DNA from: Sclerotinia nivalis
Taxonomy: Eukaryota > Ascomycota > Leotiomycetes > Helotiales > Sclerotiniaceae
DNA: 64,000 nucleotides
Assembly (NCBI GenBank): GCA_029531795.1
Contig: JAPEIS010000018.1
Location: forward strand, 617,055-681,054
Direction: 5' to 3'
The notes beneath the pieces were generated by a model. The model saw only the letters and a list, made by a program, of their open reading frames with translations, was not told where the DNA came from and ran no database searches. This document shows positions 34,492-44,358 of the stretch, piece by piece (the stretch's first letter is position 1; every line of letters starts with the position of its first letter). A program made the position numbers and the translations under genes.

Positions 34492-34998
34492 ATGACGTTT
34501 CTTTCGACGACCTATCTCCTCCCCGGCATATTACTCAACCCCGCCTTCGTCTTACATCTCATGAATACCTTCATGTCACACCTCTTACCACCTCCTCCAA
34601 CAATGTCAACATCTCCACATCCAATTTTTGAAAGTCTCGGACCGTTACCAGGATCGCAGTGGGCATTTGATATGCATGAGGATGATGCGCTATGCTGGAG
34701 ATATACTGCTGTCATGGTGATAATACAGATGTGGGTATTTGGTCGCGTTAGTGGTAATAGAGTATCGATGAAAGATGCAAGAGCTGTGAGAATAGAGAGG
34801 GAACGAGTACGCAGGGAACGAAGTGCTCTTATTGAGGCCGAATCAACATCCGCGAAATCGATGAATGGGCTCGATGGCATATATGAAGTAGAGAATGGTA
34901 GATTGGGGAGGGCAGACCTTGTTGGACGAAATAACGAAGTAATGGAAGCTAGTGACGACAGTACAACCGAAACGAGCGAAGAAGAGATCATTGTATAA
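34492..34998 (+). CDS. Small putative membrane protein, unknown function
   Basis: This is a 168-residue single-exon frame from ATG 34492 to TAA 34996. The N-terminal 35 residues are hydrophobic (LLPGILLNPAFVLHLMNTFM), and a second apolar stretch YTAVMVIIQMWVFG lies at about residues 71-84. A basic Arg/Glu-rich segment follows (RIERERVRRER, residues about 100-110), then an acidic Ser/Thr/Glu tail ending SEEEIIV. The polarity looks like a small membrane-anchored protein with a cytosolic charged tail. I do not recognise the family. A longer frame on the opposite strand (34512-35147) is Ser/His/Thr-rich and judged a shadow. No introns are needed. Codon use is normal, unlike the RIP regions. Confidence 0.6.
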   Translation: MTFLSTTYLLPGILLNPAFVLHLMNTFMSHLLPPPPTMSTSPHPIFESLGPLPGSQWAFDMHEDDALCWRYTAVMVIIQMWVFGRVSGNRVSMKDARAVRIERERVRRERSALIEAESTSAKSMNGLDGIYEVENGRLGRADLVGRNNEVMEASDDSTTETSEEEIIV

Positions 34999-36851
34999 TG
35001 ATGCCGACTTTTATAAACATGGCTGGTATGGCGTTTTTGAACGGTCGTTATAGATGGAAAATTGCAAAACGAGGCACAGTTATTGGATTGGCAGAAATGA
35101 TTTTTATGGTTTGATGTTTTTGGTCTATGGCTGGAAGAAACATGCATTGGGGAGTTACATGGAGAAGATACCTAAAGAATCAAGCATGGCACATCGCACT
35201 TTCGATTTATACTGGTGTATTGTGTTTTCCCGGTGCGAGTAACTTTGTGGGCAATGAATGGCATACCCCACGCGCAAGATATGGTAAACCAAATCTGGAT
35301 GAACTAACTGCTGCAGGAAATCAACGACTGAGTGCAATGTCCGGAAGAGGACATCATCTTTTTTGAACCTGAATGATATATGGACCTACGGGGCGGAAGA
35401 TTGACTAGTCTCAATAAAGTGAGATGCAAGATTGAGCTCTCAGTGATTGATGGTATTTACCATTTTGCATGGTACCGGGCATGGCTACTAGTTTTTAAAC
35501 AAGTGTTTTGAGAACCACGTGGTTTTTTAGCATGTTTAATGCTGGTGTACGAAATGAATTTTCCTCATATCTCCGGGCATTCGTGGCACTCTTCTGAGCG
35601 GGGGTTACCTCAAAAGCTGTGCTGAGAGTACCAGTGCAGCAATGTAATGTTCACCCCCTCCCCATATCCCTTATATTTAAGTGCATCATTATTTTGTTCT
35701 TAGCAATGGAAAGTGATTCCCCACTGAAAGTTCACAAGTGTATGATGGGAAGCAGTACTGCACATATTTTTACCGCCAAGAAAAGCAAGACGACTTGAGC
35801 GAATAGTGAGAAGTTTGAGTACACAGCAAATCATGTTGACGCTGCCCATTGGGTGTGATTAACCGCTCCTGCTAATAAATCTTCGATGCGGAAATCCTTC
35901 TAAACTCTAGGCTTCGTGCCGAATCAGAAAACCAGCGAGCGCTTCGGAACATCTGTGGAAACCTCCCAATTAATCTCTTTCGATTTCTGCCTGAGAAAAA
36001 AGTGCTCCTTTGCCGAGTCGAGTTTTATGTCGAGTTTAGTGAAATGCCGTGCTTCGGTGGGTATCTGATGAGCTTGTTCGAGAATAGGTTTTATATAGTT
36101 GCCTGGGAAAGTTCTCTTTGGGATCAATCTCGGCTTCATTTGGCTATTCTAGGAGGTCTATTTATTCAGGATTCTTAGTACATTTTTTGAGCACTCTCAC
36201 CATGGCACGGTGGAATGGAAGTGCACTTATGACAGTGCGGCTCATCAGCAACAACAGGCTCAATGTAGTTGTCTCGATCATGAATCTATCCAATAAAGTT
36301 AGGCTAAATGAAAAGGGGCACCCAGCCGTGATGAATGCTCCACTCCAATCTTGGTAAAAAATAAGTATGAGTATCCATATACTCAAATGGTGTTTTACTC
36401 ATAGGGAAAATATATTGGGTATAGATAATTAATTTGCACCTCTTGTTACTGTCGCGCGCTTGGCTTTGGCCCAGCAATCCCACTTCCAGAATTACTCCAT
36501 ATTATTAATCCTTTTGGGAGTTTGATGGGCTTTCTTGTGCTGCCTAGCCTCATTCAATTGGGCCATAATATATGAAGAATTGTTCACTTTGCTCAGTATG
36601 CATAATAACAGTCGGATTTGCGGACAACGAGAGAGTTGCATTTACCCGCCGAATTTATCCAAAGAGCCATGATATTGCCTTCATCTCCACCTAGCTTATA
36701 CAAGTCTTATGATATAGCGTCAATCTACTTTAATAAGTAAGACTCGATCGTTCCACTACATGGCGGGGTGCATGATTGGCGCTGTACCCCAAAATCCTCA
36801 TATCTTGTGACTACCAAGCTTCGAAAAGGTTAACGTGGATGATTTTTACCT
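34999..36851. other. Intergenic, no supported gene
   Basis: Normal base composition. A 79-codon frame at 35127-35366 (plus) is open but has no recognisable features, and other short frames overlap each other. No repeat or RNA gene was recognised. Confidence 0.45.
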
Positions 36852-36857
36852 GCGGGG
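36852..36857 (+). promoter_or_regulatory. Possible CreA/CRE1 carbon-repressor site upstream of xylanase
   Basis: GCGGGG matches the SYGGRG consensus of fungal CreA, about 220 bp before the xylanase start. A single site of a short consensus is weak evidence, but the context is apt. Confidence 0.35.
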
Positions 36858-36904
36858 AACATGCAATATCACCTATATTCAATTACGCTCGGATAAATGG
36901 ATTG

Positions 36905-36910
36905 GGCTAA
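36905..36910 (+). promoter_or_regulatory. Possible XlnR/XYR1 activator site upstream of xylanase
   Basis: GGCTAA matches the GGCTAR core bound by the xylanase activator XlnR/XYR1. It lies 168 bp before the start codon, on the coding strand. Induction by xylan or xylose is inferred from this and from the family. Confidence 0.4.
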
Positions 36911-36992
36911 GTATTGCCTCAATTCATTCATTGAGTGACATTTCAGTATAGACTAGGTTGATATATCGCCACCGTCCCCGGCTTTTGCCATG

Positions 36993-36998
36993 TATAAA
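36993..36998 (+). promoter_or_regulatory. TATA box of the xylanase gene
   Basis: TATAAA lies 80 bp upstream of ATG 37078, a usual distance in highly inducible fungal secreted-enzyme genes. Confidence 0.6.
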
Positions 36999-37077
36999 GC
37001 AAGACAGTTCCGCTACAAATCTATAGTTCAACATCATCCATCCGAACCGCACAATCACCACTATTTTCATAGTCATC

Positions 37078-38255
<1,178 letters not shown>

Positions 38256-39325
38256 GATGTTTTGTGCCCATCTCAAGTTATTAGTGTTGGATATCAAGGA
38301 GGCTTTTGCAAGCCGGATTGTTCTGTCTCTACCATTATTGCATCAGCTGCTTCATAGTGGCGCAGAATAACAGCGGAGATTATGGAGAGCTGGTCGTTCA
38401 CTTTATCATATCTGTACAAGTAGCACTGAATTTCGGTGTCGTCTTCCACAATGTTTGCTCTCTTTCCGCACAGTACAGTCGTGAATAAATCAAAGTAACT
38501 ACCCTCGAGACTTTCTTCATGTGGTGAATTTGGCAACCAACCTATCCTGCTTAGTGGATTGTTCAAATTTCAGTTCCAAGCTATCAAGAATATATCTGCT
38601 TAGGCCCTCTCTCGATATGAAGAAGGATTGAATGAAAGGTTTATGGAGCGTTTTGTGATGTTGGAATTATGCAATTGAAAGGTATTGAATGAAGGGAGAG
38701 AGGTAGAAAAGGATGTTAAAAATTGAGTTCATGATTGTGCGCATCCAAAACCTATCACTCTCGATACCTTGCTGAAAACATCCGTCAGTGTACGGATATA
38801 TACAGATGTCTGGCATTGCGAATAGTCTTTAGTGCTTGATTCATTTGATATTCAACCACATATCACATTTACCGCATAGCTCGCAGTATTAAATTCGTTC
38901 AAAAATTTGACGACACGGCGTTATCGCGGAATATTGAAAATCTCACGCAGGACCAAATAAGAATTGCCATTAGTTGAACCTCACTCATAAATCATAAATC
39001 GTAGATGGAGAGCATTCGAAATAATAGCAATGATAAAAATTTAACCCTCCTTAAAGATCTGCCCAAAATCAATCAATGCAAATCCATCAAAATAACCCAT
39101 TCGTTGGTAGTGCAATTCTGTTCGTGTCATACCGAGCGAAATGTGCCTTCAACTCAAGAAAGAAAGAAAGAAAGAAAGAAAGAGTCAACCCCGTCTCCGC
39201 TGTCCCAGTAAGCTGTTTGCCACTCTCAAACCACGAAGCATATCGAGGATCAGGCCCAACCGGTTGGAACCTGCAAAACAATTAGCAAAGATAATACAGT
39301 AGTAGGGAAAGCGCAAGCTCGTACT
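38256..39325. other. Intergenic between convergent xylanase and secreted-protein genes
   Basis: Contains the 3' UTRs of both flanking genes. A GAAA tetranucleotide microsatellite lies at 39156-39184. Short frames on both strands have no support. Confidence 0.5.
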
Positions 39326-39613
39326 TTAAAAGCAGTAAGGAATTCCTTGGATGTATTGGCAAGAATTGGGACATGCACCAATTGTTACAAGCTGCCCGGT
39401 TACTGCGCATTGTGACTTGTTTCCATCAGTATTTCGTGTCATCTCGAGAAAAGAAGAATCGTGGTGCCATATAGAACTTACAATTGCCCTGCCTGTACAG
39501 ACGTACTGACCGAACGGAATGCGCCTTCCATTGAAGGGGCATGTCGTAAGAGGAGTTTGCGCAGCGGCACTGCCGGCGAGAAGAGCAACAATCGCTGGGA
39601 TGTAGAATTGCAT
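39326..39613 (-). CDS. Small secreted six-cysteine protein (effector-like)
   Basis: Two exons (39482-39613 and 39326-39415) flank a 66-bp intron (39416-39481) with donor GTAAGT, a TACTGATG branch region and acceptor AAG. The product is 73 residues. I place the start at ATG 39613, because MQFYIPAIVALLAGSAAAQ is a classic signal peptide. The frame is open 29 codons further upstream, but that part is Lys/Leu-rich and not signal-like. The mature peptide of about 55 residues has six cysteines spaced C-x13-C-x7-C-x11-C-x3-C-x8-C, enough for three disulphides. The intron length is a multiple of three with no stop, so intron retention would still give a longer in-frame protein. No family is recognised. 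Size, cysteines and position suggest an effector or antimicrobial-type peptide. Confidence 0.8.
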   Translation of the reverse strand: MQFYIPAIVALLAGSAAAQTPLTTCPFNGRRIPFGQYVCTGRAIVSSIWHHDSSFLEMTRNTDGNKSQCAVTGQLVTIGACPNSCQYIQGIPYCF

Positions 39614-39714
39614 TTTGAGTTTTGGTTTGAGTTTTTGTTTGAGTTTGTAAAGGCTTTTGATGTTGAGAGTCGTGGGATTGATTGTTATGATAGAGAGCAA
39701 GAGCGAGAAGGTTG

Positions 39715-39725
39715 CTATATATATA
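39715..39725 (-). promoter_or_regulatory. TATA-like element of the secreted-protein gene
   Basis: TATATATATA lies about 105 bp upstream of the chosen start (39613) on the minus strand. It supports that start over the upstream in-frame ATG at 39700, which would leave almost no leader. Confidence 0.45.
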
Positions 39726-40867
39726 GGGAAAAGCCTTGGTCGAATTTTCTCATCAGATCGAACCCTTTGCCCTCAGCTCGCAAACTACCACATTCTTTTC
39801 TCTCTTACTCTGAGACCTTGGCATTTTTGGCTCTCAACTCATGACCTTAGCACATTCTTTCCTCGCTTTCTCTGAGATTACCATGACTATGTTTTGGCAT
39901 CTAGGAGACTCCATGATTTCGACTATTTCCATTTAAATTTTGATTTAACATTGGACCTCATGTCAAGAGCTGCAAAGATATATTGCCATACAACAATGAT
40001 TCAATCACGATCATAAAAGTCACGAGCCTAACAATGGTTCATAGTGTTGAATTTTGACGGAAATTATTTACGATCGTAACTCAACGCAGGTGACGTTATC
40101 CTGACATGGGCCAAGAGATGGTGAAGATCAAACATTCATCATGACTAATGAAGATGTTTGGTGGTTGAAATTGTGTTGAAAATTTGACGCATTCCTAGTG
40201 CCAACCTCCAGTAAAAAGCAGTGACTATCTCTTGCAGTGGTTGCCAAATCATGGAATGTAAGCGAGTCGTTATCCCTCTCATCTCGTATTCTTTTATAAT
40301 CTCGGCATACCAAGAGTTGATGCTTCAGGTAGTATTTTAATGAGGGAATTATGATGCGGCATTCCTTGATCTTCAACAGCCATAGAAATCAATCAAAGTT
40401 CAATCGAAGTAGCTTCAACCATCATCCGTCGTCAAAGTTAAGAAGTCAGCTTATAGATTGCACCGTAATAGTAGCTCTTGGTCTTCGTCCTTACTATAGA
40501 TATACTCGCAAGGAGAAGAATGGATCAAGGGAGGTAACCGCGATGGGAATGTTTGTACATATTCGACGTGCCCACAGCCTCTGTAGGTGACGATGACCTT
40601 AAACTGTCTGCTCAAAGAGGCTCTCCATTAAGATCAAATACGGAACAGAAAAGTTTTGAGAAAAAATTATATACTGAACATGTGCTTATCCGCATTTAAA
40701 CAGGGAGATCTAGGAGAAAGTCTAGCAATTTCAACTCCAAATTGAAACACTCTCTACTGTAATCGAACAACTATTCTGAGATTTCGTGCTTTATATCGAA
40801 TTAGATTCATATTGAGCAAGCTTCTAATTTATACTATCTTGTGATATTTGGTGAAAATAAAATATTT
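39726..40867. other. Intergenic, no supported gene
   Basis: Ordinary composition with short overlapping frames only. This is the last unique sequence before the subtelomeric repeats. Confidence 0.5.
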
Positions 40868-41028
40868 ATCACGATGTGGGATGGGACCTTAGGTAATATG
40901 ATAATATGATGATATTCTACGAAGGAGAAAAGAAGGTGCAAGGAGAAGTACCGACTATATAGTGAATGGATGGATGCTTAAGGTAGTCAGAGAGAGAATA
41001 GGCTAGAATGGGTTGTGAACTCGTTATA
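40868..41028. repeat. Solo LTR of the gypsy-G family
   Basis: TATCACGATG through CTCGTTATA aligns with the gypsy-G LTRs at 21775-21920 and 28435-28840. Shared blocks include GATGATATTCTACGAAGGA, CCGACTATAT and GGCTAGAATGGGTTGTGAACTC (decayed). It is 161 bp, slightly longer than the 146-bp LTRs. I cannot find a clean 5-bp duplication, possibly because the right flank is a repeat array. It marks the inner edge of the subtelomeric repeat zone. Confidence 0.75.
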
Positions 41029-41380
41029 AAAATATTTTATTTTGCTTGAAATAAATTATTTTGATGAGTTTGAGGAAAATAAATTATTTTGTCTGAAATA
41101 TTTTATTTTGGTTGAAATAAATTATTTTGGTTGAAATATTTTATTTTGGTAAGTTTGAGGAAAATAAATTATTTTGTCTGAAATATTTTATTTTGGTTGA
41201 AATAAATTATTTTGGTTGAAATATTTTATTTTGGTAAGTTTGAGGAAAATAAATTATTTTGTCTGAAATATTTTATTTTGTATGAAATATTTTATTTTTG
41301 TTGAAATATTTTATTTTAGTTGAAATAAATTATTTTGCTTGAAATATTTTATTTTGCTTGAAATATTTTATTTTGTCTAA
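41029..41380. repeat. AT-rich minisatellite, about 18-20 bp unit with a higher-order period
   Basis: Alternating units of the form TGAAATAAATTATTTTGG and TGAAATATTTTATTTTGG are repeated about 18 times. AGTTTGAGGAAAATAAATT recurs at three regular places, giving a longer period of roughly 90 bp. The units are themselves near-palindromic (AAATAAATTATTTT). No coding sequence. Confidence 0.85.
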
Positions 41381-41815
41381 CTATTATTACAAACAAATTT
41401 TTGCAAACAATCGAATCGATTGTAAGAATTGCAAAAGGGTCGATTGTAAAAGTCAATTGTAGATCTATTTTTTTTGAAATATTTTAATTTTTGAATATAA
41501 TATATTTTAATTAGAATTTGAAAAAAGACCCTAACTATTATTACAAGCAAATTTTTGCAAGCAACCGAATCGGTTGTAAAGATTGCAGGGGGGTCAATTG
41601 TAGATACCGTACCAAAAAAGAAGCAAGTAACGTAACTCCAAAAGGGTCTATATAATCACTCCAACTCAATCTAGTTTAATAAAAAATGCACAACTTCAAT
41701 TTATCATTTTGTATCCGTTTCCGTCGTATTTACTATTGTAAAAGTCGGTTGTAGACCCACTTTTTTTGAAATATTTTAATTTTTCGAATATAATATATTT
41801 TAATTGAAATTCGAA
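41377..41815 (+). repeat. Imperfect tandem duplication, unit about 153 bp
   Basis: The block beginning CTAACTATTATTACAA at 41377 recurs at 41531. Each carries CAAATTTTTGCAA, an inverted CGAATCGATTG/CGAATCGGTTG motif, and a GAAATATTTTAATTTTTGAA tail. A third, partial copy of the tail is at about 41735-41815. No gene. Confidence 0.75.
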
Positions 41816-42298
41816 AAAAAAAACCAATTTTATATTTCGAAATTTCAAATTTTTTTAAATTCTTAAATTTTTTGAATTTCGAAAATAAAAAAATTGAATT
41901 CATTTTTTAAAGTGGGTTTGTTGAAAAAAACAAATCCACTTTTTATAGCGAAGATTTTATCGAAAGTTTTATCGAAAATTTTATTAAAAAGAAATATCGA
42001 ATATAAATATCGAAGAAAAAAGAATAATTTAAATAATATATATAATCTATAATAAAATTATTATAATATTTATATTAGATAATATATATAATTTATAATG
42101 AAATCGTTATAATATAATATAATATAGTATTATAATAAAGGAATTTGAAACTATTATAAAGTTTTTATTATAATAATAGCGATAATGATAGAGGAGTATA
42201 GTATAATATAGTTGATATAATATAATATAGTTGATATAATATAATGTAGTATAGTGTAATATAGTGTAATATAATGTAACATAATACAATATCGTTGA
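41816..42298. other. Very AT-rich spacer with TATAATATAGT micro-repeats
   Basis: Low-complexity AT sequence includes a GTATAATATAGTTGATATAATA-like array at about 42195-42290. Apparent short frames here are repeat translations. Confidence 0.6.
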
Positions 42299-42530
42299 AA
42301 TGAAGAGTAAATATGGGGTTAGGGTTAGGATAGGATTTGGTGAGTTTAAATATGTATTCCCTTCTAAATAACACTAGAAATACAGTACAATCATTTATAT
42401 TACAGTATAGGTGTTGTGGTAGAAGATATGATTGATCAAAGATAAGTGTTGTGGTGTTGTGCTTCTCGATTTGGCGAGAAGCTTAGTACTGCCAGCAGTT
42501 CACCGCTTTCCGAATCGAGGTTTTTTTCTC
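42299..42530. repeat. Subtelomeric block copy 1 (hairpin and TACTGCC/CACCGC motif)
   Basis: Shares GAAGAGTAAATATGGGGT, CATTCCCTTCTAAATAACA-type sequence, and the hairpin CTTCTCGATTTGGCGAGAAG. It ends in TACTGCCAGCAGTTCACCG CTTTCCGAATCGAGG and a T run, as in the blocks at 43013 and 53474. The second half of the longer block is absent here. Confidence 0.8.
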
Positions 42531-43012
42531 ACTCACAATTCACAATGATTAATCTGATTAATCATTAATAAAAAGTTTTACTTTTTAATAATTATGAGTT
42601 CTTACAATTAAGATTTATAAATATATAGATTTTTAAAAGATAATAGGAATATTAAGTTGAGGTAAAGAGATATAAAGTTGTAATTAACAATTCAAAATGG
42701 TGCTAACCGAATCGAGGTTTTTTTTTCCATTTCTTGAAATGAATAGCTTAAAGGTTTCTTATTTCTTTTATAACAAATTTAACAATGTTTTCAAATACAA
42801 TTATCAAAAGTTGTAATGGTAGATCAAAGAAATTTACAAAAGAAGAATGTTGGGAAGACAGGGGATAACAACGGTATTCAAATTAGATGAATAATATTGT
42901 ATTGTATAATGAGTTGTTTTTCTTCTAAGGTTCTCTCCGTACGGAGAGGTTATATATCAAGGTGGGGTAACAACACGTGACCATGTTCCGACAAAGAAGC
43001 TGAAGTATCTAG

Positions 43013-43490
43013 AAGAGTAAATATGGGGTCCGGGTCAGGATATGATTTTGGAAATTTAGGTATGCATTCCCTTCTAAATAACATGACAAACACAGCACAA
43101 TCATTTATTTTATTATTGAGAAGTTGTAGGAGGAGTTATGGTTGATGAAAGGTAGGTGTTGTGGTGCTGCACTTCTCGATTTGGCGAAAAGCGTGGTACT
43201 GCCGATGGGTCCACCGCCTTCCGAATCGAGGTTTTTCAAACAACGAACATTCTAACCCTAAGGAAGACTTCTAGCTTTTGAATAAAATAATGAAAATCTG
43301 ATAACCCAAGTCTATGTACTACGAAGTAATACTATACTTAATTATATTATCATAAAAAAATCGTGGATGAAGATATGATTGATCAAAGTTAACCCTAAGA
43401 AGTTCGATATTGCCGGCAAGTCACCGCTTTCCCAATCGAGGTTTTTCAAACACTTACTTCCCCTTACCCTGCGAAATCTAACTATTATTC
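43013..43490. repeat. Subtelomeric block copy 2, about 480 bp
   Basis: Collinear with 53474-53945 over its whole length. It contains the hairpin region (CTTCTCGATTTGGCGAAAAG) and two copies of the TACTGCC/TATTGCC...CACCGC...AATCGAGG-T-run motif, at about 43199-43237 and 43410-43447. It lies about 870 bp before the helicase start codon and keeps more G and C than the 53474 copy. Confidence 0.85.
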
Positions 43491-43506
43491 TAAGGATTTT
43501 TTTGGT

Positions 43507-43526
43507 GGTCACCACTAGTGGTGACC
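43507..43526. repeat. Perfect 20-bp palindrome
   Basis: GGTCACCACTAGTGGTGACC is identical to its reverse complement. Its half-site GGTCACCAC/GTGGTGACC recurs in both hairpins that follow. Confidence 0.9.
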
Positions 43527-43538
43527 CATTTTGACAGG

Positions 43539-43581
43539 GGAGTAGTGACCCAGCAAAAAGTCTCGATTTGGTCACCACTCC
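43539..43581. repeat. Inverted repeat GGAGTAGTGACC / GGTCACCACTCC
   Basis: Twelve-base arms at 43539-43550 and 43570-43581 have one mismatch (a G-T type pair) and a 19-base spacer. It is part of a duplicated unit whose second copy starts near 43760. Confidence 0.85.
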
Positions 43582-43763
43582 TTTACGATTCAATTTAGAT
43601 CTTTTCTGAAATTTCAAAATCGAATCATATAGAGAATCAATTGAATTTACTTTTTATCAAATTAGAATTGAATTATCTTTTGAATTGTATGATCTGTAGT
43701 ATTAACCCTAATGATTGATTTTGAAGAGGAACAAAAAACGCTTGGATAATTGATAAAAACAGG

Positions 43764-43805
43764 GGAGTGGTGACCTGCAAAAAGTCATCATTTGGTCACC
43801 ACTCC
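43764..43805. repeat. Perfect inverted repeat GGAGTGGTGACC / GGTCACCACTCC
   Basis: Arms at 43764-43775 and 43794-43805 are exact reverse complements around an 18-base spacer. Spacer (CAAAAAGTC...ATTT) and right flank (TTTACGATTCAATTT) match the first copy, so the whole unit of about 165 bp is duplicated. Confidence 0.88.
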
Positions 43806-44097
43806 TTTACGATTCAATTTGAATCTTTTTTTGAATTTCAAAATCGAATTGTGTAGAGAATTAAGTTAATTTTATTTGTTTGAAATCAGAATCGAATTAT
43901 CTTTTGAATCAAAGGATTTGTATCAAATTAGAAATATTAATCAATCTTTGAGGGTTCAATTTAGAATTTGTTTAAAGCTTAGACTTTTGTATAGTAAGTA
44001 AAGAATGTATTGTTATAGCAACTATCAATAAACAATGAGATCTATTGATATTGAAGCTTTTATTCTGATTTCTATTCTTCAGAATTCAGTTCTAAAT

Positions 44098-44345
44098 CAA
44101 AACCTTCAAACCCTTCAAGACCTTTAAAACCTTCATACTCTTCGAAATCTTCAGATTCTTCCAATTCCTCGAAATCTATTCTTCGAAACCTTCAAACCCT
44201 TCAAAACCTTCACACCCTTCGAAACCTTTCAAGACCTTCACACTCTTCGAAATCTATTCTTCGAAACCTTCAAACCCTTCAAAACCTTCAAACCCTTCAA
44301 GACCTTCAAACCCTTCGAAACCTTCAAATCCTTCGAAACCTTTAA
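44098..44345 (+). repeat. CTTCAAACC/CTTCGAAACC tandem array upstream of the helicase
   Basis: About 20 copies of a degenerate 9-10 bp unit, mostly CCTTCAAAC, CCTTCGAAA or CCTTCAAGA, end 13 bp before ATG 44359. The strand is rich in C and poor in G, unlike the DNA nearer the telomere. It may be in the transcribed leader. Confidence 0.85.
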
Positions 44346-44358
44346 ATTCTTATTAAAA

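Noticed and set aside
34512..35147. 211-codon frame on the minus strand opposite the 34492 gene
   Set aside because: It is rich in Ser, His and Thr without domain structure. The plus-strand frame has ordered hydrophobic, basic and acidic regions. The minus frame is judged an antisense shadow.
35127..35366. 79-codon plus-strand frame
   Set aside because: No signal peptide, domain or splice context. Length is within chance expectation for this composition.
42313..42330. Interstitial telomere-like GGGGTTAGGGTTAGG
   Set aside because: Only two units. The homologous positions in the copies at 43013 and 53474 read GGGTCCGGGTCAGG, so it more likely arose by mutation than as a telomere fossil.
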